Shown here in pieces: positions 4,859 through 12,607 of a stretch of DNA of 34,441 nt; the first letter of the stretch is position 1; the number at the start of each line of letters is the position of its first letter. The notes under the pieces were generated by a model. That model was not told the DNA's origin. It worked only from the letters and a program-made list of their open reading frames with translations, and did no database searches. Both the position numbers and the translations under genes were made by a program. Origin of the DNA: an uncultured Flavobacteriaceae bacterium (GTDB lineage: Bacteria > Bacteroidota > Bacteroidia > Flavobacteriales > Flavobacteriaceae); contig CAKZOO010000138.1 of assembly GCA_937136455.1 (NCBI GenBank), positions 1 through 34,441 of the forward strand, in the 5' to 3' direction.

Positions 4859-6387
4859 TGCAACTAACCGACCAACAGAAAGAGAATCTAAGACAACTAT
4901 ATAATGATTTACCTTTCTTTTCCAAGAATTGTCTCAAAATAAGAACCAAAGAAGGAAGAATCCAACCCTTTGAGTTAAACAAAGCTCAACTATATCTACA
5001 TCAAAAGCTTGAACAACAAAAGAAACTTACAGGAAAAGTTAGGGCTGTTATATTAAAAGGAAGACAACAAGGCTGCTCAACCTATGTAGCAGCAAGGTTT
5101 TATCATCAAATCATTCAAAGAAAGGGTAGTAAGTGTTTCATATTAACACATAGAAAGGACGCAACAAGTAATCTATATAAATTAGTTCAAAGGTATCATG
5201 AGAACGCACCTGATCTAATCAAACCAAGTACAGGTATAAGTAATGCAACAGAACTATACTTTGATAGCCTTGATAGTGGTTATGGTATAGGAACGGCAGG
5301 AGGTGGAACAGTCGGTAGATCGGACACAATACAGTTATTACATGGATCAGAAGTAGCCTTTTGGGAAAATGCAGATGAAATAAGCACAGGTATAATGCAG
5401 ACTATATCTGATTCAAAAGATACTGAGATAATACTTGAATCAACTGCTAATGGTATAGGAAACCTATTTCATAAGATGGCAACTAATGCCATGCACGACT
5501 TAAACAACTATCAACTTATCTTTATTCCTTGGTTTTGGCAAGATGAATATAGAGCAGAAATAAGTAAAGACTTCAAACTAACTGATGAGGAACTAAAATA
5601 CAAAGAAGAATATAAACTTGATGATGAGCAAATAGCGTGGAGGAGGAACAAGATAGCTAATTTCACCAGTGGAGAATGGCAATTTAAACAAGAATATCCT
5701 GCTAATGCTATTGAAGCCTTTCAAACAAGTAATGAAGACAGCCTTATTCAACCAGAAAATGTGATGAGAGCTAGAAGAGCTGAGAATATCCATAAAGGAA
5801 ATCAATTAGTTGTTGGTATTGACCCCGCACATAAAGGAAAGGATAAAACAGCTATAATGTTTAGAGATGGTAGAGTGCAATATAAACATGAACTGCACCA
5901 AGGTTTAGACAATATGGAAGTAGCAGGACGGATAATACAGATAATTCTGCACTATAACCCAGAGAAAATATTTATTGACGTTGGTGGAATAGGTGCTGGA
6001 ATCTACGACAGATTAAAAGAATTAGGTTATAGTAATATAGTGATAGCTATTAACTTCGGACAAAAGGCTGATGAGCCAGAAAGATATTTAAATAAAAGGG
6101 CTGAGATGTGGGCTAAGATGAATGAGTGGATTAAATCTGATGTAAGTATTGAAGATAATGACGAGATACACAGCGACTTAATAGTCCCTAGATTTACCTT
6201 TGATAGCCAAGGTAGATTGAAACTAGAGTCTAAAGATGATATAAAGAAGAGGCATTTAAAATCACCTGATTTAGGAGATGCTTTAGCCTTAACCTTTGCC
6301 TATCCAGTACCAAACAGACAATTCAAAGAAAAATATGGAAATTCAAGACAGATTATTGCACAACCAAATTGGAATCCTTTCGATTAG
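4858..6387 (+). CDS. terL: Terminase large subunit
   Basis: 509 residues, the usual length. The protein is the ATPase-nuclease of the DNA packaging motor that docks on the portal. The N-terminal ATPase has a Walker A-like LKGRQQGCST (about 66-75), a Walker B region near IQLLHGSEVAFW (158-169) and an ESTANG coupling motif (about 194-199). The C-terminal RNase H-like nuclease has IDPAHKGKDKT (about 321-331), IFIDVGG (about 371-377) and PDLGDALALTF near the end, giving three metal-binding acids. Both domains look intact. It starts at the ATG overlapping the upstream stop. Confidence 0.95.
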   Translation: MQLTDQQKENLRQLYNDLPFFSKNCLKIRTKEGRIQPFELNKAQLYLHQKLEQQKKLTGKVRAVILKGRQQGCSTYVAARFYHQIIQRKGSKCFILTHRKDATSNLYKLVQRYHENAPDLIKPSTGISNATELYFDSLDSGYGIGTAGGGTVGRSDTIQLLHGSEVAFWENADEISTGIMQTISDSKDTEIILESTANGIGNLFHKMATNAMHDLNNYQLIFIPWFWQDEYRAEISKDFKLTDEELKYKEEYKLDDEQIAWRRNKIANFTSGEWQFKQEYPANAIEAFQTSNEDSLIQPENVMRARRAENIHKGNQLVVGIDPAHKGKDKTAIMFRDGRVQYKHELHQGLDNMEVAGRIIQIILHYNPEKIFIDVGGIGAGIYDRLKELGYSNIVIAINFGQKADEPERYLNKRAEMWAKMNEWIKSDVSIEDNDEIHSDLIVPRFTFDSQGRLKLESKDDIKKRHLKSPDLGDALALTFAYPVPNRQFKEKYGNSRQIIAQPNWNPFD

Positions 6388-6775
6388 AGACTTTAGAGAG
6401 GAAGACTATCAAGATTTTGTTAAGTGGTACAAGACTATTAAGAAGGCTAAAGGCAATTACCCCAGCTATGAGCAGTTATCAACAATAGGTTATGTAGTAG
6501 AACATGACAATATAAAGGTTTGTATGGGCTTTTTATATATAACAAATAGCAACATTGCCTTGATAAGCTTTGTCATAGCTAATAAAGAAGCACCTAGTAG
6601 AATAAGAAAGGAAGCTTTAAAAAAACTATTGACAACACTTGAACAAGAGGCAACAAATAATGATTACGATATGGTTATGATATTAACCAACAATCCTTTT
6701 TTTAGTAAATCTTTGACAGAAGTTGAGTATTTAAAGGGTAATAGCCCTCATATTGAACACATAAAGATTTTATAA
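6335..6775 (+). CDS. GNAT-like acetyltransferase family protein
   Basis: 146 residues from the ATG at 6335. A longer TTG start at 6296 is possible but less likely. The gene overlaps the end of TerL. The fold pattern (ILSIRDFREEDYQDFVKWY at the N-terminus, then beta strands GYVVEHDNIKVCMGFLYI, and a helix RIRKEALKKLLTTLEQEA) resembles GNAT-type N-acetyltransferases, as in small virion-associated proteins encoded between terminase and portal in podophages. The acetyl-CoA loop is not clear, so it may not be an active enzyme. Confidence 0.6.
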   Translation: MEIQDRLLHNQIGILSIRDFREEDYQDFVKWYKTIKKAKGNYPSYEQLSTIGYVVEHDNIKVCMGFLYITNSNIALISFVIANKEAPSRIRKEALKKLLTTLEQEATNNDYDMVMILTNNPFFSKSLTEVEYLKGNSPHIEHIKIL

Positions 6776-6776
6776 A

Positions 6777-7064
6777 ATGGCAGTAGGTTTAGTGATTGCA
6801 GCAGCAGTAACAGCAGCAGCAACAACGTATGGAGCACAAAAGCAAGCTGTAGCAGGAAGAAGGGCAGGAACAAGAGCTAAAGCCTTAGCAGGTGAAGAAA
6901 GCAGAAGACAGCAAAAGCAAGACGCTATGATTAAACAAGAAGAGGAAAAGCAAGCTAAGAGACAAGCAGGGGAGTTAAAAGCTACAGCTGGAAGAAGGGC
7001 AGGAAGACGTAGTTTAGTTACTGGTCCTGAAGAAGGTCTAGCCAAGCAAGAAACATTAGGCTAG
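6777..7064 (+). CDS. Small virion-type protein with RRSLVTG tail motif
   Basis: 95 residues. An Ala-rich hydrophobic start (VGLVIAAAVTAAATTYGAQ) is followed by a long Lys/Arg/Gln/Glu helix and a C-terminal GRRSLVTGPEEGL motif. Similar endings (GRRSLLTG...) occur in small phage structural proteins placed next to the portal gene. It is probably a minor virion component, perhaps ejected with or bound to the portal. It begins 2 bases after the previous stop. Confidence 0.6.
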   Translation: MAVGLVIAAAVTAAATTYGAQKQAVAGRRAGTRAKALAGEESRRQQKQDAMIKQEEEKQAKRQAGELKATAGRRAGRRSLVTGPEEGLAKQETLG

Positions 7065-7745
7065 ATGACCTTTAATATTAATAACTTTGCACCAGTAGGC
7101 GGACAATCAACTAGAGGTTCAGCACCTCAATTATTTAGTTATAAGTTACAAACAGAAGATACTGGCTTGGAAGAGGCAGGATATTTTAATGAAGTTAGAA
7201 CTTATTTAGAAGTTGACGATATTATTATTGTTATGGTTGAAAATCATAGGCATACATACCACGTTACAAGTGTTCCTTTAAATGGTGATATTGTTATTAA
7301 TGATATTGTTCATACAAGCATAGCTCAATATTATATGCAGGACAATTCAACTGAAACAGTAATTACAACAATTGATGAGTTTGTAAAGGGCGCAGGGACA
7401 ACAACGGCAGGTTCTTTAGTAGAAAACTTTGATGTTACTACAACTAGTAATAAGGCTATTTATACTGGGAAGCTAACAAATCATTTTAAAGTTGGTTGTA
7501 CCATGACTATTACTAATGGAAGTAACAAAATACATAAAATTAGAATAGCTAAAAATGGCACAACAGTTTCATCAAGCCAAGAACACGTAACAACGGGGTC
7601 TGGTGGCAGGGCGGAGAATGTTTTTGTTCAATGTATAATAGAACTAGATGAGAATGATTATGTTGAAATGTTTGTAGCGAACAACTCAGATACTACTAAT
7701 ATTACGGTTGTGGATATGAATTTAATTATTGAAAGAATAAATTAA
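7065..7745 (+). CDS. Head decoration or fibre-like protein (226 aa)
   Basis: 226 residues. Residues 1-95 share a module with the small protein downstream of the capsid gene (12256-12537): (P)xGGQ, PQ, SY, GYFN, and a hydrophobic strand after V-D/G-D. The second half (about 100-226) is Thr/Asn-rich and beta-rich (AIYTGKLTNHFKVGCTMTIT; TTGSGGRAENVFVQCIIELD), like a jelly-roll sandwich. I infer that the first module binds the capsid and the second is displayed outside. Its stop overlaps the portal start. Confidence 0.6.
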   Translation: MTFNINNFAPVGGQSTRGSAPQLFSYKLQTEDTGLEEAGYFNEVRTYLEVDDIIIVMVENHRHTYHVTSVPLNGDIVINDIVHTSIAQYYMQDNSTETVITTIDEFVKGAGTTTAGSLVENFDVTTTSNKAIYTGKLTNHFKVGCTMTITNGSNKIHKIRIAKNGTTVSSSQEHVTTGSGGRAENVFVQCIIELDENDYVEMFVANNSDTTNITVVDMNLIIERIN

Positions 7746-9274
7746 TGGTACAGTTATCTCAAGAAAAACTACATAAACGTATTACTTCGGCTGAAGGCGT
7801 GCAAATGCAATATAAGTCCTTATTTGAGAGTGCTTACGAATTAGCATTACCTCAACGCAACCTTTGGACAACCTTTAGCCAAGGTTCAAATAAGATGGAT
7901 AGGGTTTACGATTCTTCTGGAATAAGTGCTTTGAATGGCTTTGTTAATAGAATGCAATCTTCATTAACTCCACCCTTTATTAAATGGGCTGAGTTGAAAG
8001 CAGGGCCTGCTATTGGAGCGGATCAAAAGACAGAAGCTAACAAAATATTAGAAGTAATAACAGATATTATTTTTTCAGTAATTAATAGCTCAAACTTTAG
8101 TGTAGCTGTTGGTGAGATGTACTACGATTTGGCGGTAGGTACTGGAGCTATGCTTATACTTGAAGGAGATGATGACGATAAACCAATTAAATTTATTAGT
8201 GTTCCTGTTTCTAACTTAGCTTTAGATGAGGGGGCGAATGGTGAAATAGTTGGTATATTTAGGAAACATTGTTTACCTGCTAGAGGTATTTTTGAAACTT
8301 GGAAAGATATTAAACCAACAGGTGATATATTAAAGATTATTAAAGATGAGCCAGAAAAAGAATTGGAGTTTAAAGAGGCTACTTACTATGACGACAAAGA
8401 GAAAGTTTGGTACTATGATGTTTTATATAAGAAAGATAGGGTAGTATCAAGAACACTTACAAGGAATCCTTGGGTAATTGTTAGGTGGTCAAAAATAATT
8501 GGTGAAGTATTTGGTAGAGGACCATTATTACAAGCTTTACCAGATTTAAAGATGTTAAACAAAGGTAAGGAGTTAGCTATTAGAGCAGCACAATTAAACA
8601 TCTTTGGTGTTTATACTGCTACTGATGATGGTATAACTAACTTTAATACTATTAAAATACAGCCTAACAGTGTTATTCCAGTTGCAAGAAACGCTGGACC
8701 TAGTGGACCATCAATTGCACCATTACCAAGAACAGGCGACTTAAACGCTCAAAACTTCATGTTTGAAGAGCTTAAGCAACAAATTAATACTTTAATGCTT
8801 AATGATAGATTACCACCTGATGCTGGACCAGTAAGGAGTGCAACGGAGATTGTAGAAAGAATGAAGCAACTTCAAGTGGATACTGGGGCAGCTTTTGGCC
8901 GTTTAATCTTTGAATTTGTTCAACCTTTACTACAAAATGTAATTCATATCCTTGAGAAGAAAGGGATAATAAGCTTTGGTGGAGGTATTAAGATTGACAA
9001 TATAGCAGTTACTACGCAAATATTATCACCTATTGCTAGGTCAGAAGCAATTGAAGAAGTAAACGCTATAGTGCAAAGTGATCAAATTTTGAAAGGTATT
9101 GATCCAACTGGCCAATTAACTCAATTAACATTTGACACAGAAAAACTTGCGGACATTATTGTTAATAAATTAGGTGTTTCTCCTATGGCTATAAGGTCAC
9201 TGGAAGAAAGAGACGCACTAAAACAACAAATAGCACAAGGCTTGGCGCAACAGCAGCAAGTTGAACAACAATAA
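7745..9274 (+). CDS. Portal (head-tail connector) protein
   Basis: 509 residues, matching the T7 gp8-type connector family (about 500-560). Typical features are LALPQRNLW near residue 32, YDSSGISALNGFVNRMQSSL then TPPFIKWAEL (about 55-85), GTGAMLILEG (about 133-142), the NPWVIVRWSK region, and the C-terminal RSATEIVERMKQLQ. It forms the dodecameric ring through which DNA is packaged and ejected. It overlaps the previous stop by one base. Confidence 0.93.
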   Translation: MVQLSQEKLHKRITSAEGVQMQYKSLFESAYELALPQRNLWTTFSQGSNKMDRVYDSSGISALNGFVNRMQSSLTPPFIKWAELKAGPAIGADQKTEANKILEVITDIIFSVINSSNFSVAVGEMYYDLAVGTGAMLILEGDDDDKPIKFISVPVSNLALDEGANGEIVGIFRKHCLPARGIFETWKDIKPTGDILKIIKDEPEKELEFKEATYYDDKEKVWYYDVLYKKDRVVSRTLTRNPWVIVRWSKIIGEVFGRGPLLQALPDLKMLNKGKELAIRAAQLNIFGVYTATDDGITNFNTIKIQPNSVIPVARNAGPSGPSIAPLPRTGDLNAQNFMFEELKQQINTLMLNDRLPPDAGPVRSATEIVERMKQLQVDTGAAFGRLIFEFVQPLLQNVIHILEKKGIISFGGGIKIDNIAVTTQILSPIARSEAIEEVNAIVQSDQILKGIDPTGQLTQLTFDTEKLADIIVNKLGVSPMAIRSLEERDALKQQIAQGLAQQQQVEQQ

Positions 9275-9284
9275 TAGTATAGTA

Positions 9285-9584
9285 ATGACAGGTACTACTA
9301 CGCCTTGGGGGCTAGACGCTTTAGATAAAGAAGAACAGCAGAACCAAGAACAACACGAACAAGCTCAACGCATTTTAAATGAACAATATGCAGCTTGTTT
9401 TAAAACAACGGCAGGGAAAAAAGTTCTAGAACATTTAAAAGGTATTACCATTGAGCAGCCTGCATGGATCCCCAGTGGTGGTTCAATAGATGGTGAATCA
9501 GCGGTCCATCATGCCTTTGCTCGTGAAGGGCAAAATTCAGTAGTGCGTAGCATCATTGACAGAATTAATGCAGTAAAAAAATAA
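9285..9584 (+). CDS. Bbp19-like small phage protein
   Basis: 99 residues from the ATG at 9285, placed just after the portal stop. An upstream TTG at 9261 would overlap the portal. The C-terminal half matches the pattern of the Bbp19 family of podophage proteins as I recall it: TTAGKKVLEHLKGITIEQPA, then AFAREGQNSVVRSIIDRI. It is found beside portal and scaffold genes in BPP-1-like phages and has no settled function. The N-terminus is Gln/Glu-rich and probably flexible. Confidence 0.7.
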   Translation: MTGTTTPWGLDALDKEEQQNQEQHEQAQRILNEQYAACFKTTAGKKVLEHLKGITIEQPAWIPSGGSIDGESAVHHAFAREGQNSVVRSIIDRINAVKK

Positions 9585-9587
9585 ACC

Positions 9588-9830
9588 ATGCCAAGAAAAA
9601 AAATAAAAGAAGATATAAAATATCCAGATGATATGGATTTAATAAAAGGCTCAACTAAGTTGCAAATAGCTTGTAGGTCGGGAGACTTAGAAGAAGTTAA
9701 AAGATTATGCAATGAAGAAGAAGTCTTTTTACATTTTATTAATAACATGGGAAAAACAGCCCTAGACATTGCCACCATTAAAGGCCACACTGAAATAGTA
9801 AATTTCTTAACAACTCTAAAAAATAATTAA
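9588..9830 (+). CDS. Ankyrin-repeat protein (80 aa)
   Basis: 80 residues. After a short basic start come two ankyrin repeats: STKLQIACRSGDLEEVKRLC (about 22-41, continuing to 53) and GKTALDIATIKGHTEIVNFL (about 55-74). The key positions (A-x-GD-EEV; GKTALDIA-KGH-EIV-FL) are intact. It sits between the Bbp19-like gene and the scaffold inside the head operon, an odd place for such a protein. It could act as a capsid assembly partner or be a cargo gene acting on host or neighbouring cells. Confidence 0.8.
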   Translation: MPRKKIKEDIKYPDDMDLIKGSTKLQIACRSGDLEEVKRLCNEEEVFLHFINNMGKTALDIATIKGHTEIVNFLTTLKNN

Positions 9831-9831
9831 T

Positions 9832-10665
9832 ATGACAGAAGAAAGTTTAATAGCAGGTATAGAGCCTGAGCAAGAGGAAAAAACAGTAGATCAAGTTCAA
9901 GAAGAAGAATATAATAAGCAGCAAGAGGAGCAAGAAAAACCAGAAGGAGAAAAACCAGAAGGAGAAAAACCAGAAGGTTTAGATGCTTCATTATGGGACG
10001 ATGAGAAAAAGACAATAAAGCAAGATGATTTACTTGAAGCCTATAAAAAAGAACAAGAAAAAGCTCTAGGTTTAAGGAGGAAACTTTCAGAAAAAGGAAG
10101 CGATAAAGCCCCTAAAACTGTTGAGGAATACACCTTAGATGAGTCCTTAAACGAATTATTACCTAGTGATAGCCCTACAACATCTTTATTAAAAGAAAAA
10201 GCACTGGAGGCAGGTTTATCTAAAGATAAATTTAATGCTTTCTTATCTTCTGTTATGCCAGCCTTAAAAGAAAATGGTATGATAGCAGATACACCTTTGA
10301 GTGAGGAAGAGCAAGAAAGGCAATTTGAAGAATATAAAGAGTCCGAATTAAAGAAATTAGGAGATAACGGACCAAAAATATTACAAGGTTTAGCTAATTG
10401 GGGACACGCTTTAGTTAATAATGGCGTATTATCTAAAGATGAATTACCAGTATATAATAACTTACTAACCAATGCTGAAAGTATTTCAGTGATAGGTAAA
10501 TTAAGAGCCTTAACAGGTGAAAAAGATATTCCAGTTAAAACTACTGTTCAAGATGGCTTACCTTCAAGAGCTGAAATAGATCAACTAATAGCTTCGCCAG
10601 AGTATCAAGCGGGCAATGCTGATGTTCATAAGAAGGTTGAGGATTATTTTAAATCAACTTCATAA
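9832..10665 (+). CDS. Capsid scaffold protein
   Basis: 277 residues, very acidic at the N-terminus, helical elsewhere, directly before the capsid region. It matches the T7 gp9-type scaffold layout: a Glu/Gln-rich disordered start, a short conserved LDASLWDDEKK-like segment (about 51-60), a helical core, and a C-terminal helix for capsid binding. A five-residue EKPEG motif occurs three times (15-bp DNA repeats at 9934-9978). It guides procapsid assembly and is then lost. Confidence 0.8.
   Translation: MTEESLIAGIEPEQEEKTVDQVQEEEYNKQQEEQEKPEGEKPEGEKPEGLDASLWDDEKKTIKQDDLLEAYKKEQEKALGLRRKLSEKGSDKAPKTVEEYTLDESLNELLPSDSPTTSLLKEKALEAGLSKDKFNAFLSSVMPALKENGMIADTPLSEEEQERQFEEYKESELKKLGDNGPKILQGLANWGHALVNNGVLSKDELPVYNNLLTNAESISVIGKLRALTGEKDIPVKTTVQDGLPSRAEIDQLIASPEYQAGNADVHKKVEDYFKSTS
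9934..9978 (+). repeat. Three tandem 15-bp repeats in the scaffold gene
   Basis: GAAAAACCAGAAGGA occurs three times in a row (the last copy ends in T), encoding EKPEG three times in the flexible N-terminal region. Copy number probably varies by slippage. Confidence 0.9.
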
Positions 10666-11162
10666 TGATTACTATTGAAACTAGTGTCTTAATAGAAGAG
10701 CTAAAATCTTGCAAAGGGAATAATGCTTACCATTTTTTAAAGCTAAGTAAGGAATATAAGAAAAAAAAGGATTGTTTTAATAATGAAATTTTTAATTATT
10801 TAAAACCCTATCAAGATACTTTGTTGGATGAAATTAAAAATAATTATGGTATTAGAGGTCTTCCTGAAATTACTATTGATGCTACAGGCTTTAATAATTG
10901 CCAACAATTAGCCTTAAATTCTTTAGTGATTGCTAATAAAATTGATATTAATTCCAGTATCAATAAAGACTGGGGGCAAAACATAATTCAAAATTTTGAT
11001 AAATATCAATATTATACAAGCTTATTACAAAACCCCTTAAGTGATAATATTCATTTTACTAATGAAAATATTTGGCATAAAGTAACTAACCACGGTCAAA
11101 GCTCTGAATTAGTACAAGACTATAAAAAGTTTTTCTTTTGTTTAGTTAAAGAATATTTTTAA
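10665..11162 (+). CDS. Unknown protein inserted between scaffold and capsid genes (165 aa)
   Basis: 165 residues, Asn/Lys/Ile-rich, with no recognised motif (VLIEELKSCKGNNAYHFLKL; EITIDATGFNNCQQLALNSL). The start overlaps the scaffold stop (TAATG), and a strong terminator begins within its stop codon. Its composition is more A+T-rich than the capsid gene. Scaffold and capsid genes are usually adjacent, so this looks like a later insertion, a moron-type gene. Confidence 0.6.
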   Translation: MITIETSVLIEELKSCKGNNAYHFLKLSKEYKKKKDCFNNEIFNYLKPYQDTLLDEIKNNYGIRGLPEITIDATGFNNCQQLALNSLVIANKIDINSSINKDWGQNIIQNFDKYQYYTSLLQNPLSDNIHFTNENIWHKVTNHGQSSELVQDYKKFFFCLVKEYF

Positions 11163-11193
11163 AAAGCACTTGACACTATGTTAGGTGCTTTTT
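11161..11193 (+). terminator. Intrinsic terminator before the capsid gene
   Basis: AAAAAGCAC (11161-11169) and GTGCTTTTT (11185-11193) form a perfect 9-bp stem ending in a T-run. It ends the transcript of the portal-scaffold group. The loop holds a TTGACA that probably serves as -35 for the capsid promoter. Confidence 0.8.
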
Positions 11194-11198
11194 ACCTT
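11170..11198 (+). promoter_or_regulatory. Capsid promoter overlapping the terminator
   Basis: TTGACA (11170-11175) lies in the terminator loop, with TACCTT (11193-11198) 17 bp further on. It shares the CACTTGACA box of other promoters here. It would let the capsid gene be transcribed strongly on its own after upstream transcripts stop. Confidence 0.55.
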
Positions 11199-11388
11199 AA
11201 GCTACTGATGATTTCTATCTGTTTATAGCTCACTGCTTCGCAACCTATAAAATACATAGAACGCCCGTAAGAGCGAATCTTAAAGTAACAATCCTGATGG
11301 TCTGATAGCCTAATACCTTGATGATTATTAGCTTAATTGTGCGAATTAGTACTCGTGTTTTTTTGTTAATAATTAAAAGGATATTATA
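11199..11388 (+). promoter_or_regulatory. Long 5' leader of the capsid gene
   Basis: About 190 bases without a normal gene. It contains short inverted repeats (AGCTA near 11200 with TAGCT near 11232) and a 22-codon ORF at 11321-11389 whose TAA overlaps the capsid ATG (TAATG). AAAAGGA is the capsid ribosome site. The leader may stabilise the mRNA, but I see no known riboswitch. Confidence 0.4.
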
Positions 11389-12231
11389 ATGTCTGCAACT
11401 TTATCTACTGCTTTTATCGCTCAGTTTGATGCTGAAGTAAAGCAAGCTTATCAAGGTGCTGCTAAATTATTTGGCACTGTAAGAACTAAAACTGGTGTTA
11501 TTGGTTCAACTCATCGTTTCCCTAAATTAGGCAAGGGTCTAGCTCAACCTAGAATCCCACAAACTGATGTTGTTCCCATGAATGTTCAACACTCTAATGC
11601 AACAGCAACTTTAGAAGATTGGAACGCTCCAGAATATACTGATATTTTCAATCAATCTAAAGTTAATTTTGATGAAAGAAAAGAGCTTAAGGAAGCTATT
11701 GCTTCTGCAATGGGTCGTCGTATGGATCAATTATTGATTGATGCTGCTGATGCAGGTGCTTCTGCTACTCAAGTTGCTACTTCTGTAGGTGGTGCTGGTA
11801 CTGGTCTTAATGTTGATAAACTAAGAAGAGCAAAAAGACTTCTTGATGCTGCTGGTGTTCCTGCAAATGAAAGAACTTTTGTACATTCTGCTATTGGTCT
11901 TGAGCAACTACTTGGTGAAACTTCAGCTACTTCTGCTGATTTCAACTCAGTTAAAGCTCTAGTTAATGGTGAAATGAACACTTTCTTAGGCTTCACTTTC
12001 GTTCTTATTGAAGATAGAGATGAAGGCGGTCTTTCTGTAGCTGCTGGTGATGTTCGTAAGAACTTTGCTTATCACAAAGCTGCTCTAGGTCTTGCTATTG
12101 GTATGGACATGAAAACTGAGATTAATTATGTTCCAGAAAAAACTTCATGGCTAACTAATGGTACTTTCTCAGCTGGTTCAGTTGGTATTGATGACGCAGG
12201 TATCATTGAAGTTCTTACTGACGAAACTTAA
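11389..12231 (+). CDS. Major capsid protein
   Basis: 280 residues. The protein shows the pattern of podophage major capsid proteins: N-terminal STAFIAQFDAEVKQAYQGAA, TRFPKLG-like THRFPKLGKGLAQPRIP, ATATLEDWNAPEYTDIFNQS, a helix with RMDQLLIDAADAG, and ERTFVHSAIGLEQLL. An HK97-type fold is presumed. Codon choice (many GCT, CTT, GGT) differs from neighbours, as expected for the most expressed gene. It has its own promoter, leader and downstream terminator. Confidence 0.88.
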   Translation: MSATLSTAFIAQFDAEVKQAYQGAAKLFGTVRTKTGVIGSTHRFPKLGKGLAQPRIPQTDVVPMNVQHSNATATLEDWNAPEYTDIFNQSKVNFDERKELKEAIASAMGRRMDQLLIDAADAGASATQVATSVGGAGTGLNVDKLRRAKRLLDAAGVPANERTFVHSAIGLEQLLGETSATSADFNSVKALVNGEMNTFLGFTFVLIEDRDEGGLSVAAGDVRKNFAYHKAALGLAIGMDMKTEINYVPEKTSWLTNGTFSAGSVGIDDAGIIEVLTDET

Positions 12232-12255
12232 TATTAATTTTAAATTAAATTTATT

Positions 12256-12537
12256 ATGGCTTACGATAAAGCAAACTTACAACCAATAGGCGGACAAGCT
12301 AAAGCAGGTAATGTTCCACAAATGTGGAGCTATGTTACTCCTGATGCTGATGCTCTAGCTGATGTTAATTCATCTGGTTATTTTAATGATGCTTCTAAAA
12401 TGTTAAAAGTTGGTGACTTAATCTATTTATGGGATTCAAGTGTTCCAACTGCAACATTATTAGTTGTGCTTAGCAATGCTTCTGGTGTTGTTGATGTATC
12501 TGACGGTACTGTTATTGCGGTAACTGATACTGACTAA
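12256..12537 (+). CDS. Small capsid-associated (decoration-type) protein (93 aa)
   Basis: 93 residues that match the N-terminal module of the protein at 7065-7745: LQPIGGQAKAGNVPQMWSYV, then GYFNDASKMLKVGDLIYLWD. It is cotranscribed with the capsid gene and lies before the shared terminator, so it is probably made in similar amount. A head decoration or stabilising role is inferred. The two proteins may compete for, or share, the same capsid site. Confidence 0.65.
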   Translation: MAYDKANLQPIGGQAKAGNVPQMWSYVTPDADALADVNSSGYFNDASKMLKVGDLIYLWDSSVPTATLLVVLSNASGVVDVSDGTVIAVTDTD

Positions 12538-12563
12538 AGAAATCTTCTGTCAAAGATAGTAGG

Positions 12564-12595
12564 TAGCAGGGCGTTAAAACCCTGCTATTTGCTTT
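12564..12595 (+). terminator. Intrinsic terminator after the capsid unit
   Basis: TAGCAGGG (12564-12571) pairs with CCCTGCTA (12580-12587) across an 8-base loop, followed by TTTGCTTT. With the terminator at 11161 it brackets the capsid and small decoration-type genes as a separate transcription unit. Confidence 0.8.
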
Positions 12596-12607
12596 AAAAA
12601 TTATATT

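Noticed and set aside
6296..6334. Longer start (TTG) for the acetyltransferase-like gene
   Set aside because: It would extend the overlap with TerL and lacks a ribosome site; the ATG at 6335 is preferred.
6770..7045. Leftward Ala/Leu-rich ORF opposite the small virion protein
   Set aside because: Antisense shadow of the Ala/Arg/Lys-rich coding sequence; no start signal.
11199..11388. Possible tRNA or known riboswitch in the capsid leader
   Set aside because: No cloverleaf, no TTCGANTC-like arm and no familiar aptamer core could be traced. I also saw no tRNA elsewhere in the window.
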